Of a stretch of DNA of 64,000 bases, positions 25,708 to 34,959 are shown one piece after another. The position numbers and the translations under genes were made by a program. The notes below the pieces were generated by a model. It had not been told where the DNA came from, did not search any database, and worked only from the letters and a program-made list of their open reading frames with translations. The stretch is taken from contig JAVBNE010000007.1 of NCBI GenBank assembly GCA_031551755.1, positions 1-64,000 on the forward strand, in the 5' to 3' direction. The stretch's first letter is position 1. Every line of letters begins with the position of its first letter. The DNA is from JAVBMU01 sp031551755. Lineage in GTDB: Bacteria; Actinomycetota; Actinomycetes; Actinomycetales; Cellulomonadaceae.

Positions 25708-26466
25708 CTAGAGACCGACGGCCGACATCAGGCTGCCGAGTTCGGTGCGACCCAGTTCGCGGGTCTGCCCGGGGCGCAGCGTCCCCAACGCAATAGGCCC
25801 GATCCGGGTCCGCACCAACCTGGTCACGGGGAAGCCGACTGCCTCGAAGAGACGTCGCACGATCCGGTTCCGGCCCGAATGCAGCACGACCTCCATCATG
25901 GTGGCCTGATCCGTCGCGTCGATCACGCGAAAGGAATCCACGGTAGCCCTACCGTCATCGAGCTCGATGCCGCGCCGCATCTTCCCCCCGATCCGATGAT
26001 CGGCTCGGCCGGCCACCGTCACGACATAGGTCTTGGGGACCTCATGGGAGGGGTGCGCGAGCCGGTTCGCCAACTCACCGTCATTGGTCAAGAAGAGCAG
26101 CCCCTCGGAGTCGGCGTCGAGCCGGCCCACGTGAAAGAGCCGTTCGGTCCGATCGCCCAGAAATCGATCGAGGTCCGGGCGGCCTTGCGGGTCGTGCATC
26201 GTCGAGATGACCCCGAGCGGCTTGTTCAGGGCCAGTGTCACGAGTCCCGTGTCGAGCTGCACCCGCATGCCGTCGACGTGGATCACCGCGGCCGCCGGAT
26301 CAACCCGAATACCGACCTCCTTCACCCGCACACCGTCGACGTCGACTCGGCCGGACGTGATCAGTTCCTCGCATGCCCGGCGTGACCCCCACCCAGCTTT
26401 CGCCAGCACCTTCTGGAGACGGACTCCGTCAGCAACGTGGACATCGTCCGCGTCCGAATGCGTCAT
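25708..26466 (-). CDS. rluB: 23S rRNA pseudouridine synthase B
   Basis: A 252-residue RluB/RsuA-family pseudouridine synthase. An N-terminal S4 domain (RLQKVLAKAGWGSRRACEEL) precedes the catalytic domain with LNKPLGVIST and the active-site Asp in HVGRLDADSEGLLFLTNDG; the C-terminal GRNRIVRRLFEAVG is typical. The ATG at 26466 follows GAGAGG and lies just downstream of the scpB stop; the longer frame to 26829 is the antiphase of scpB. It is co-transcribed with scpA-scpB, a widely conserved order. Confidence 0.92.
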   Translation of the reverse strand: MTHSDADDVHVADGVRLQKVLAKAGWGSRRACEELITSGRVDVDGVRVKEVGIRVDPAAAVIHVDGMRVQLDTGLVTLALNKPLGVISTMHDPQGRPDLDRFLGDRTERLFHVGRLDADSEGLLFLTNDGELANRLAHPSHEVPKTYVVTVAGRADHRIGGKMRRGIELDDGRATVDSFRVIDATDQATMMEVVLHSGRNRIVRRLFEAVGFPVTRLVRTRIGPIALGTLRPGQTRELGRTELGSLMSAVGL

Positions 26467-26468
26467 CT

Positions 26469-27140
26469 TTACCTCTCGTTGAGTGCGTCGAGCACATCTA
26501 TCTCGGGCAGGAACGGCGCCAATGGCGGCAAGTCCTCGAGCGAGACCAGCCCCATCCGCTCCAAGAAGTATCCCGTGGTTCCGTAGAGCACCGCACCGGT
26601 CACCGGATCGGAATCGACTTCGGCGATCAGGCCCCGGGTGCTGAGCGTCCGGACCACGCCGTCGACGTTGACGCCGCGCACCGCGGAGATCTGCCCTCGG
26701 CTGACCGGCTGCCGGTAGGCCACCACCGCCAAGGTCTCCAAGGCGGCCTGGGTCAACCGGGTGATCTGACCACCCTGAACGAACCGGCCGACGACGTCGG
26801 CGAAGGCCGGCGCGGTGTAGAGCCGCCACCCACCGGCGAGCTCACGCAGCTCGAATCCTCGCGGCCGACCGCCGTCATCGCCCTGGAAATCCGCCACCAA
26901 GGCCGCCAGCAGATCGGCGACCTCGTCGACCGGCAGTCGCAGTGCGACGGCGAGGTCAGCGACCGGCACCGGCTCATCGGCCACCATGAGGATCGCCTCG
27001 ATGGCGGCCAGCGGACCGCCGGGCAACGCCCGCAGGTTCCAGTCGTCCTCGGAAGCCGCTTCCGGACCGGGCGCGTCGGCGACCGTGTCCGGACCGTGTG
27101 CAGGAACGGCAGAGCCCTCCGGCGCCTCCGCTGTCGTCAT
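26469..27140 (-). CDS. scpB: Segregation and condensation protein B
   Basis: A 223-residue ScpB, the winged-helix partner of ScpA in the SMC condensin complex. The first winged helix covers about residues 45-115 (AIEAILMVADEPVPVADLA) and the second about 120-195 (QAALETLAVVAYRQPVSRGQI and a GLIAEVD-type wing with YGTTGYFLERMGL). An acidic, low-complexity N terminus of about 40 residues is additional to the core fold. The ATG overlaps the scpA stop by 4 bases. Confidence 0.93.
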   Translation of the reverse strand: MTTAEAPEGSAVPAHGPDTVADAPGPEAASEDDWNLRALPGGPLAAIEAILMVADEPVPVADLAVALRLPVDEVADLLAALVADFQGDDGGRPRGFELRELAGGWRLYTAPAFADVVGRFVQGGQITRLTQAALETLAVVAYRQPVSRGQISAVRGVNVDGVVRTLSTRGLIAEVDSDPVTGAVLYGTTGYFLERMGLVSLEDLPPLAPFLPEIDVLDALNER

Positions 27141-28009
27141 TGGTTCTCCCCCTCATCGTCGAACTCACTGCCTGCCGTCGGTGCTCGATCATCGTCGGGC
27201 GCCACCCAGCGCACCGTCAGCTCACCCAACGGTGACAACTGGTCGAAGGCGATCACGCCCTCGCGGAATAGCTCCAGCAGCGCCAGAAAACGAGCCACTA
27301 CCACCATCGTCTCGCCCGCGTCGGCCACCAAGGCGCGGAAGGTGGTCACCCCCGTCCGGCTCACCCGGGCGGCAACCACATCGGCCTGCTCGCGCACGCT
27401 GACAGCGGATGAATGTAGGTGTGTCAGCGACACCCCGGGAGGCGCGGGTTTCGGGGCGAAGGCCCGAGCCGCCAGCGCGGCGAGACGATCAGGCCCGACC
27501 TGCCACACCAACTCGGGGAGCAACGCCGCAAACTGCGGCTCGAGCTGAACGACCCGCGGGTACCGGCGCCCTGCAGATGCCGACCGCTCTGCAAGGAAGC
27601 CCGCCACTTCCTTGTAGGCGCGGTACTGCAACAGGCGGGCGAAGAGCAGGTCGCGGGCCTCCAACAGCGCCAAGTCCTCGGTGTCGTCGACGATGCCCGA
27701 CGGAAGCAGCCTCGCGGCCTTGAGATCGAGCAACGTGGCAGCGATCACCAGGAACTCCGATGCGGTGGACAGATCCCATCCATCGGCCCCACCGTCCGCA
27801 CTCGCCCGTTCGGCGGCCCGGATGTACCCGATGAACTCATCGGTGACCTGACCGAGGGCAATCTCGGTGACATCGAGCTTGTTCTTCGTGATCAGCGACA
27901 ACAACAGGTCGAAGGGACCCGAGAAGTTCGCGAGGTGAACCTCGAAGGGCAACCCCCCGGAAGGGGCCGGTGCGGCCAGTGGGGAAGCGACCTCAGGCCG
28001 CGTCGCCAC
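27137..28009 (-). CDS. scpA: Segregation and condensation protein A
   Basis: A 290-residue kleisin of the SMC complex. The N-terminal FEVHLANFSGPFDLLLSLI is a strong family signature, and the C-terminal winged helix carries RFLALLELFREGVIAFDQL. I prefer the GTG at 28009, about 10 bases after GGGAG; the TTG at 28015 is possible. The start lies inside the last codons of the parA-like gene, so translation is likely coupled. Confidence 0.92.
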   Translation of the reverse strand: MATRPEVASPLAAPAPSGGLPFEVHLANFSGPFDLLLSLITKNKLDVTEIALGQVTDEFIGYIRAAERASADGGADGWDLSTASEFLVIAATLLDLKAARLLPSGIVDDTEDLALLEARDLLFARLLQYRAYKEVAGFLAERSASAGRRYPRVVQLEPQFAALLPELVWQVGPDRLAALAARAFAPKPAPPGVSLTHLHSSAVSVREQADVVAARVSRTGVTTFRALVADAGETMVVVARFLALLELFREGVIAFDQLSPLGELTVRWVAPDDDRAPTAGSEFDDEGENQ

Positions 28010-28910
28010 GCGCAATCAGCTCCCGCGCGAGTTGTCGATATGCAATTGCCCCGGAGTGAGTCGGAGCGTAATTCGTGATCGGCTCGGCTGCGACAGAAGC
28101 ATCGGGGAACTTGACGGTTCGCCCGATGACGGTGTGCAACAGGGTGTCGCCGAATGCCTCGTGCACCCGCTGGACCACTTCACGCGAATGGAGGGTCCGC
28201 GGGTCGAACATGGTGGCGAGGATGCCGTCGATCTCCAGTCGAGGATTGAGCCGGTCCCGGACCTTGTCGATCGTGTCCACGAGCAGGGCGACGCCGCGAA
28301 GCGCGAAGAACTCGCATTCGAGGGGAATGAGCACGCCGTGCGCGGCGGTCAACGCATTCACGGTGAGCAGCCCCAACGCCGGCTGGCAGTCGATGAGCAC
28401 GACGTCGTAGTCGTCCACCACCGGCCGCAAGGCACGTGCCAACACTGACTCGCGCGCCACCTCGCCCACCAACTGCACCTCGGCCGCGGAGAGATCGATG
28501 TTCGCGGGCAATAGGTCAAGGCCGTCCACGTGGGTCGGCGCGATGACGTCCTTCGCCTCGACGCCGCGCTCCATCAGGACGTTGTAGATCGTCCGCTCCA
28601 GCTCGTGGGGGTTGACTCCGAGTCCCACCGAAGCCGCGCCCTGGGGGTCGAAATCGACGACGAGTACGCGGCGTCCGTATTCAGCCAGCGAGGCACCAAG
28701 ATTGATGGTCGACGTCGTCTTGCCGACCCCGCCCTTTTGGTTGCACATCGCGATGATGCGACCCGGGCCATGCGAATCCAAGGGCGCGGGGATCGCGAAC
28801 TCAGGCATGGGCCGCCCGACGGCGTCGACGCGCTCATCGACGGCTACTGCCAGGGCAACCGGAGCGGCAGGCGAAGGAAGCGTGCCGGTCGGCTCGTGGG
28901 TCGTGCTCAC
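27993..28910 (-). CDS. ParA/Soj-family chromosome partitioning ATPase
   Basis: A 305-residue ParA-type ATPase. The deviant Walker A motif is QKGGVGKTTSTINLG, Walker A' VLVVDFDPQGAASVGLG, and Walker B VVLIDCQPALGLLTVNAL. An N-terminal extension of about 45 residues precedes it. This is the copy commonly found upstream of scpA in actinobacteria, separate from the oriC-proximal parAB; no parB accompanies it. It overlaps the scpA start by 17 bases. Confidence 0.9.
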   Translation of the reverse strand: MSTTHEPTGTLPSPAAPVALAVAVDERVDAVGRPMPEFAIPAPLDSHGPGRIIAMCNQKGGVGKTTSTINLGASLAEYGRRVLVVDFDPQGAASVGLGVNPHELERTIYNVLMERGVEAKDVIAPTHVDGLDLLPANIDLSAAEVQLVGEVARESVLARALRPVVDDYDVVLIDCQPALGLLTVNALTAAHGVLIPLECEFFALRGVALLVDTIDKVRDRLNPRLEIDGILATMFDPRTLHSREVVQRVHEAFGDTLLHTVIGRTVKFPDASVAAEPITNYAPTHSGAIAYRQLARELIARGDAA

Positions 28911-28959
28911 GGCGCCACGCTATCGCAGGACGCGGCCCGATTTGCGCATACACGCGCTG

Positions 28960-29910
28960 TCATCCACGTGCCCGGGGGTGCGCGAACGCATATACCTCGC
29001 GTAACGCATCAGGTGTCACTTTCGTATAGATTTGGGTTGTTGTGACGGATGCGTGGCCGAGGAGTTCCTGCACCACCCGGATATCCGCACCCCCGGCAAG
29101 CAGGTGGGTGGCGAAGGAATGGCGCAAGGTGTGTGGCGAGATCCGCTCGGGCTCGTCGATCCCGGCATGCTCCGCCGCTTGGCGCAGGGCGGACCATGCG
29201 CTTTGCCGGCTCAACCGCGCTCCCCGGGCGTTGACGAACAAGGCGGAGGTACCACGACCGTGGGCACTGAGCTCTGGCCGGGCCCGCACCAGGTAGGCGG
29301 CAATGGCCCGCTCAGCGAAGGACCCGACCGGCACGACACGTTCCTTGCCGCCCTTTCCGACCAACCGCACCGAGCGCGTCTCCAGATCGATGTCGTCAAC
29401 GTCCAGACTCACCGCCTCCGTGATTCGCGCACCAGTCGAGTACAAGAGTTCCAGTAACGCCCAGTCGCGAATCCCCGCGGCGTCGTCGGCCTTCTCGGCC
29501 GCGGTCAAGATGGCGGCGACCTCGTCCGTTGCAATCGCCCGTGGAAGCCGGCGACCCAACGCGGGGGCATGCACATCGGCCGCGGGATCGATGTCGGTCG
29601 CGGCTTCCGCCGCCACGAAACGATGCCATCCTCGAACGGAGGCGACCGATCGGGCCGTCGACGACACCGATAGCGGGGTACCCCCATCGGCACCCTCGCG
29701 TAGGGCAGCAACGTACTGCGTGACGTCGGTCGAAGTAATGTCCGCGACGGCGGTCACGCCGCGTGCTCCCAGATAAGCCACATACCGCGCGAGATCACGG
29801 CGGTACGCAGCAAGCGTATTGGGAGACAACCCGCGTTCAACGGCCAGGTGGGCAAGGTACTCATCCACCGCGCCCGCAGGTCCTCGCGAGGCGGCCGAGT
29901 CGGAGGTCAC
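28960..29910 (-). CDS. xerD: Site-specific tyrosine recombinase XerD
   Basis: A 316-residue tyrosine recombinase that resolves chromosome dimers at dif with XerC. The N-terminal SAM-like domain is seen in AVDEYLAHLAVERGLSPNTLAAYRRDL. The catalytic set is complete: Arg in TGARITEAV, Lys in GKGGKERVV, H-x-x-R in SPHTLRHSFATHLL, His in LLGHASVTTTQ, and Tyr in QIYTKV. The GTG at 29910 overlaps the ctaB stop (GTGA). The position between ctaB and parA, and the standalone chromosomal context, fit XerD and not a phage integrase. Confidence 0.92.
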   Translation of the reverse strand: MTSDSAASRGPAGAVDEYLAHLAVERGLSPNTLAAYRRDLARYVAYLGARGVTAVADITSTDVTQYVAALREGADGGTPLSVSSTARSVASVRGWHRFVAAEAATDIDPAADVHAPALGRRLPRAIATDEVAAILTAAEKADDAAGIRDWALLELLYSTGARITEAVSLDVDDIDLETRSVRLVGKGGKERVVPVGSFAERAIAAYLVRARPELSAHGRGTSALFVNARGARLSRQSAWSALRQAAEHAGIDEPERISPHTLRHSFATHLLAGGADIRVVQELLGHASVTTTQIYTKVTPDALREVYAFAHPRARG

Positions 29911-30851
29911 CACGGCAAGAAGACGTCTACCGCAATCGCCAGGAACAGCAAGGTGAGGTAGGTGATCGAGGCGTGGAAGACCTTCATCGCGCCGAGTTTG
30001 CCCCGGGCGGGGTTCGCGGCCCGCCGCAACATGGTCAAGGTCGAGGCGCCGAACCAGGCACCGAGCGCCGCGGCGACTACCGCGTAAGCCCAGGTCATTC
30101 CGCTGAGCGGTACCAGAGCCAGCGAACACGCGATCATTGCGGCGGTGTAGATGACCATCTCGCGGGCGACTCGCTTGTCGTCGGCGACCACCGGCAGCAT
30201 GGGAACGCCGGCCTTGGCGTAGTCCTGCTTGAACTTGATGGACAGCGGCCAGTAATGCGGTGGGGTCCAGAAGAAGATGACACCGAAGAGGGCAACCGCG
30301 GACCATGCCAGTCCGCCGGTCACCGCGGACCAACCGATGAATACGGGCATACAACCCGCGATCCCACCCCAGACGATGTTCTGCGGAGTCCGACGCTTGA
30401 GGATCATCGTGTAGCCGACCACATAGATCGCGATGGCCGCGAAGGTCAGCAGCGCGGAGACGACGTTCACCACCAGGGCGAACCAGGCCAGCGCCATGAC
30501 CCCCAGGGCAGTCGCGAAGACCAAAGCCGCGCCAGGGGTCACAGCTCCCGTCACCAACGGCCGGCGCTTGGTCCGGTTCATCACCTCATCGATATCCCGA
30601 TCGAGGTAGCAGTTGAACGCATTGGCCGATCCAGCCGCGGCCGCGCCTCCCAGCAGGGTGGCAAGGATCAACCACCACGACGGCATTCCACCCTCGGCCA
30701 GGATCATCGTGGGCACTGTCGTGACCAGCAGCAGCTCGATCACCCGTGGCTTGGTCAAGGCGACATAGGCCCCGACCCGTGCCCGCACGGTGCGCACCGC
30801 TGAGCCGTCCGGGGCTACGGACAAGACTGGGGCGACGGACGCCTGGCTCAT
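29907..30851 (-). CDS. ctaB: Protohaem IX farnesyltransferase (haem O synthase)
   Basis: A 314-residue polyprenyltransferase of the UbiA superfamily that attaches a farnesyl chain to haem B to form haem O for cytochrome oxidase. The Asp-rich motif NAFNCYLDRDIDEVMNRTKR and the second loop KFKQDYAKAGVPMLP are present, along with about eight hydrophobic segments. I take the ATG at 30851 (MSQASVAPV); the open frame reaches 31052 but the extra residues have no family match. It is divergent from tkt, a layout common in actinobacteria. Its stop overlaps the xerD start. Confidence 0.9.
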   Translation of the reverse strand: MSQASVAPVLSVAPDGSAVRTVRARVGAYVALTKPRVIELLLVTTVPTMILAEGGMPSWWLILATLLGGAAAAGSANAFNCYLDRDIDEVMNRTKRRPLVTGAVTPGAALVFATALGVMALAWFALVVNVVSALLTFAAIAIYVVGYTMILKRRTPQNIVWGGIAGCMPVFIGWSAVTGGLAWSAVALFGVIFFWTPPHYWPLSIKFKQDYAKAGVPMLPVVADDKRVAREMVIYTAAMIACSLALVPLSGMTWAYAVVAAALGAWFGASTLTMLRRAANPARGKLGAMKVFHASITYLTLLFLAIAVDVFLPW

Positions 30852-31184
30852 GGACTGCACGGGTCTCCGTTCTGATCGACTACGCGCGACGACACGCGCA
30901 GTCACCTTCCCAATCGGCCGACTCTGCACAACCAGGAAATCGACTGTCAAGGACATGGTACGTCGCCTCCAACTGAAAGGGCTTTCGTCCTTGCCCGAAA
31001 TCAGAGGAGATCCGGCGAATGGAACGTTGATTGCCTCACACCGCCTACCCACATCTCCCGTATTAGGCTGAGCCAGCGCCCTTCGCCGCGGTCCCTCGCG
31101 GACCGCCTTGGGCGCTCGTCATTGAAGATGACTCACGACTCAACCGCGACAATCCGGCACCAGCCGGACGGAAAGGGGTGCCGG
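30852..31184. other. ctaB-tkt divergent intergenic region
   Basis: A 333-bp stretch with no gene that I can support. It must hold the divergent promoters for ctaB and tkt; no convincing -35/-10 pair was found, although TATTAG at 31061-31066 on the plus strand could be a -10. A leader hairpin near its right end is listed separately. Weak alternative upstream starts for both neighbouring genes fall inside it. Confidence 0.5.
31074..31116 (+). promoter_or_regulatory. Nested hairpin in the tkt leader
   Basis: AGCGCCC pairs with GGGCGCT, enclosing a second stem CGGTCC-ctcgc-GGACCG. It lies in the presumed tkt 5' leader. No T-tract follows, so it may be an attenuator, an mRNA-stability element or a leftover terminator. 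The fold is clear, the role is not. Confidence 0.4.
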
Positions 31185-33347
31185 GTGTCCGTGTTCTCCC
31201 CCACATTCACGCCTTTGGACTGGACCGACCTGGACGACCGGGCGATCCGCACGATCAAGGCGCTGGCCGCCGACGCTGTCCAAAAGGTCGGCAACGGGCA
31301 CCCCGGGACCGCGATCTCACTGGCTCCCGCCGCATACCTGCTGTTTCAACACGTGCTCCGTCACGACCCCGGTGATCCCCACTGGGTGGGTCGAGACCGG
31401 TTCGTCCTGTCTGCCGGCCATTCCTCGCTCACCTTGTATCTGCAGCTCTTCCTGGCCGGCTACGGGCTTGAGATCGAGGACCTCGAGTCGCTGCGCACTT
31501 GGGGTTCGGCGACACCGGGCCACCCCGAGTACCAACACACCGCCGGCGTGGAGATCACGACTGGACCACTCGGCCAGGGACTCGCCTCAGCGGTGGGCAT
31601 GGCGTTCGCGGCGCGCCGCGAACGTGGTCTGCTCGACCCCCATGCCGCGCCCGGGCAGAGCCCCTTCGATCACCAGATCGTCGTGATCGCCTCGGACGGT
31701 GACCTCGAAGAGGGCGTCACCGCAGAAGCGTCGTCGCTAGCCGGCCACCAGGAACTCGGGAATCTGCTCGTCATCTGGGATGACAACAAGATCTCGATCG
31801 AGGATGACACCACCATCGCCTTTACCGAGGACGTGCTGGCACGCTACGCAGCCTACGGATGGCACACGCAGTCCGTCGATTGGACGGCCGGCGACAGCGG
31901 GTACACCGAGAACGTACATGCCCTCGCGGACGCGGTCGCCGCCGCCCAAGCCGAGACCAACCGCCCGTCGATCATTTCGCTGCGCACGATCATCGGTTGG
32001 CCTTCGCCCACCAAACAGAACACCGGGGCGATCCACGGCTCCGCGATGGGCGTTGAGGAGGTCCGCGGTCTCAAGGTCGCCCTGGGGCTCGACCCCGACC
32101 AACAGTTCCAGGTGCCCGCCGATGTCCTGCGGCATACCCGCGGGGTCGCCGAAAGGCAGGCCGAGGAGCGGGCACGCTGGGACCTGGCCTACGCCGCGTG
32201 GAAGTCCGCGAACCCCGCCGCTGCCCAGATGCTCGACCGCTGGACCCGACGCGAGTTGACCCCCGGGTGGCAGGAGGCCCTGCCCAGCTTCGAGGCCGGC
32301 ACGGCCGTCGCGACTCGGTCCGCCTCCGGCAAGACCTTGTCCGCGCTCGCCCAGGCACTTCCGGAACTCTGGGGCGGCTCGGCCGATCTGGCCGGCTCGA
32401 ACAACACCACGATGGCGGGCGAGCCCTCCTTCGTGCCGACCCGATGGGCCACCAAAGCCTTCCCCGGACACGAGTACGGCCGGACCTTGCACTTCGGCAT
32501 CCGGGAACACGCCATGGGGTCGATCCTCAACGGGATCGTGCTACACGGCGGCACCCGCGCCTACGGTGGGACGTTCCTCACCTTCAGCGACTACATGCGG
32601 CCCGCGGTCCGGCTAGCCGCGCTGATGCGCATCCCGACGACCTTCGTCTGGACGCATGACTCGATCGGATTGGGCGAGGACGGACCCACCCACCAACCGG
32701 TCGAACACCTGGCCACCTTGCGCGCGATTCCAGGACTCGATGTCATCCGGCCAGCCGACGCAAACGAAACCGTGTGGGCGTGGCGAACTCTGTTGTCACA
32801 TGTCGACCGGCCGGCCGGCCTGGTCTTGACCCGCCAAGACGTCCCGACGTTCCCCCGCGGGGTCGACGGGTACGCCGAGGCCGCGGGCACCGCACGCGGT
32901 GGCTACACCTTGTTGGACACGCCCGGAGATCCTGATGTCATCTTGATCGGTACCGGCTCCGAGGTGCAGCTGGCGGTGTCCGCCCGCGAGCTGTTGGCGG
33001 CTGACGGCATCGCGGCCCGGGTGGTCTCCATGCCCTGCCGCGAGTGGTTCGACGCCCAGGACGACGACTACCGCCAGGCGGTGCTCCCCCCCGCAGTACG
33101 TGCCCGCGTCTCGGTCGAGGCCGGGATCCGCCAGGGGTGGCCGGAGCTGCTCGGCGACGCCGGACGTGCCGTCAGCCTGGAGCACTACGGGGCCTCGGCG
33201 GACGCGGAGACCCTCTTCCGAGAGTTCGGGTTCACCCCGGCCGCGGTCGCGGCCGCCGCTCGTGACTCGCTCGCTACCGCGCGAACTGGAACCGGCGCTG
33301 GCCAGTCCCCGACACCCAGCATCGGCGGGACCGGCGACCTGAGCTGA
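31185..33347 (+). CDS. tkt: Transketolase
   Basis: A 720-residue thiamine-diphosphate enzyme of the pentose phosphate pathway. The N-terminal ADAVQKVGNGHPGTAISLAPA, the ThDP motif region SDGDLEEGVTAEASSLAGH with the following DDNKIS, and the pyrimidine domain motif FGIREHAMGSILNGI are all present; HDSIGLGEDGPTHQPVEH is the family signature. I choose GTG 31185 because GGAAAGGGG is suitably placed; ATG 31128 would add 19 residues with no family match. It starts the operon tkt-zwf-opcA-pgl; the transaldolase gene usually next to it is absent. Confidence 0.93.
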   Translation: MSVFSPTFTPLDWTDLDDRAIRTIKALAADAVQKVGNGHPGTAISLAPAAYLLFQHVLRHDPGDPHWVGRDRFVLSAGHSSLTLYLQLFLAGYGLEIEDLESLRTWGSATPGHPEYQHTAGVEITTGPLGQGLASAVGMAFAARRERGLLDPHAAPGQSPFDHQIVVIASDGDLEEGVTAEASSLAGHQELGNLLVIWDDNKISIEDDTTIAFTEDVLARYAAYGWHTQSVDWTAGDSGYTENVHALADAVAAAQAETNRPSIISLRTIIGWPSPTKQNTGAIHGSAMGVEEVRGLKVALGLDPDQQFQVPADVLRHTRGVAERQAEERARWDLAYAAWKSANPAAAQMLDRWTRRELTPGWQEALPSFEAGTAVATRSASGKTLSALAQALPELWGGSADLAGSNNTTMAGEPSFVPTRWATKAFPGHEYGRTLHFGIREHAMGSILNGIVLHGGTRAYGGTFLTFSDYMRPAVRLAALMRIPTTFVWTHDSIGLGEDGPTHQPVEHLATLRAIPGLDVIRPADANETVWAWRTLLSHVDRPAGLVLTRQDVPTFPRGVDGYAEAAGTARGGYTLLDTPGDPDVILIGTGSEVQLAVSARELLAADGIAARVVSMPCREWFDAQDDDYRQAVLPPAVRARVSVEAGIRQGWPELLGDAGRAVSLEHYGASADAETLFREFGFTPAAVAAAARDSLATARTGTGAGQSPTPSIGGTGDLS

Positions 33348-33377
33348 TCGCATCTGCCCCGACCTGAGGACCGTGTC

Positions 33378-34919
33378 ATGAGACCTGCCAAGATCAGCGC
33401 GGACAACAACCCGCTCCGTGACCCTGACGATCTCCGCCTCCCGAGGATCGCCGGTCCCTGTGGACTCGTCATCTTCGGCGTGACCGGAGATCTGGCCCGC
33501 AAGAAGCTCATGCCGGCTGTCTACGATCTGGCCAACCGGGGACTACTGCCACCCGGTTTCGCCTTGACCGGCTTCGCTCGCCGGGACTGGGCCGATCAGG
33601 ATTTCGCCAAGATCGTCCACGACGCCGTCAGGGAGCACGCCCGCACCCCGTTCCGCGAGGCGACCTGGCGTCAACTGGCCGAGGGCATTCGTTTCGTGCA
33701 GGGTTCCTTCGACGATGACGACGCCTTCGAACGGCTGCAGCAGACTGTTCGCACCTTGGACGACGAACGCGGTACGCGGGGCAACCACGCCTTCTACCTG
33801 TCCGTGCCACCGGCCGCCTTCCCGGTCGTCTGCCGCCAACTCGCCGCATCCGGGCTCTCGCAGTCTCCCGAGGGCACCTGGCGACGGGTCGTCATCGAGA
33901 AGCCTTTCGGGCACGACCTGGACAGCGCCCGCCAGCTCGACAAGGTCGTCTCCGAGGTGTTCGGGCCGGAATCGGTCTTCCGGATCGACCACTACCTAGG
34001 CAAGGAGACAGTCCAGAATCTCCTGGCATTGCGGTTCGCGAACCAAATGTTCGAACCGATCTGGAACTCCCACTACGTGGACCACGTCCAGATCACGATG
34101 GCGGAGGACATCGGCATCGGCGGACGCGCCGGCTACTACGACGGCATCGGTGCCGCCCGCGATGTGATCCAGAACCACCTGCTCCAGTTGCTCGCACTGG
34201 TGGTCATGGAGGAGCCCGTGTCATTTGATGCCGAGGCGCTACGGGCGGAGAAGATCAAGGCGCTGTCGAGCGTTCGGCTGCCACGCGACCTGTCCAAGCA
34301 CACCGCCCGTGGGCAGTACGCGGCCGGTTGGCAGGGCGGCGATGAGGTCATCGGCTTCCTCGACGAAGACGGCATCGACCCGCAGTCGACCACCGAGACC
34401 TTCGCGGCCGTCCGCGTGGATGTCGACAACCGCCGGTGGGCGGGGGTGCCCTTCTATCTACGAACCGGTAAACGGTTGGGCCGGCGGGTCACCGAGGTGG
34501 CCGTCGTCTTCGCAAAGGCACCTCATCTCCCCTTCGAGAACTCGCATTCCTCCGAACTCGGAAACAACGCGTTGGTCATCCGAGTCCAGCCTGACGAAGG
34601 CGTCACCATCCGGTTCGGCGCCAAGGTTCCGGGCACCGCCATCGAGGTTCGCGACGTCACAATGGACTTCGGTTATGGCCACGCCTTCACCGAGTCCTCG
34701 CCGGAAGCCTATGAGCGGCTCATCCTCGACGTCCTGCTGGGTGACCCTCCCCTGTTCCCCACCCGCGAGGAGGTCGACCTGTCATGGCGGATCCTCGACC
34801 CGATCACCGCACACTGGGCCGGTCGTGGGCAGCCCGAGCCGTATCGCTCGGGCACTTGGGGGCCGGAATCAGCCGATGCCATGATGGCCCGAGACGGCCG
34901 TGCGTGGCGGCGACCATGA
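33378..34919 (+). CDS. zwf: Glucose-6-phosphate 1-dehydrogenase
   Basis: A 513-residue G6PDH, oxidising glucose 6-phosphate to 6-phosphogluconolactone with NADP+. The coenzyme loop IFGVTGDLARKKLMPA and the active-site motif RIDHYLGKETVQNLLALRF are intact. It starts 30 bases after tkt. Its activity usually depends on OpcA in actinobacteria, which is encoded next. Confidence 0.95.
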   Translation: MRPAKISADNNPLRDPDDLRLPRIAGPCGLVIFGVTGDLARKKLMPAVYDLANRGLLPPGFALTGFARRDWADQDFAKIVHDAVREHARTPFREATWRQLAEGIRFVQGSFDDDDAFERLQQTVRTLDDERGTRGNHAFYLSVPPAAFPVVCRQLAASGLSQSPEGTWRRVVIEKPFGHDLDSARQLDKVVSEVFGPESVFRIDHYLGKETVQNLLALRFANQMFEPIWNSHYVDHVQITMAEDIGIGGRAGYYDGIGAARDVIQNHLLQLLALVVMEEPVSFDAEALRAEKIKALSSVRLPRDLSKHTARGQYAAGWQGGDEVIGFLDEDGIDPQSTTETFAAVRVDVDNRRWAGVPFYLRTGKRLGRRVTEVAVVFAKAPHLPFENSHSSELGNNALVIRVQPDEGVTIRFGAKVPGTAIEVRDVTMDFGYGHAFTESSPEAYERLILDVLLGDPPLFPTREEVDLSWRILDPITAHWAGRGQPEPYRSGTWGPESADAMMARDGRAWRRP

Positions 34920-34959
34920 CACCACCCGAGAGCTTCCGGCCGAACCCAGGGGTCCGCTG

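Noticed and set aside
28960..29910. Tyrosine recombinase considered as a mobile-element integrase.
   Set aside because: Its neighbours (parA, scpA, scpB, rluB) and full XerD-like sequence indicate the chromosomal dimer-resolution enzyme.
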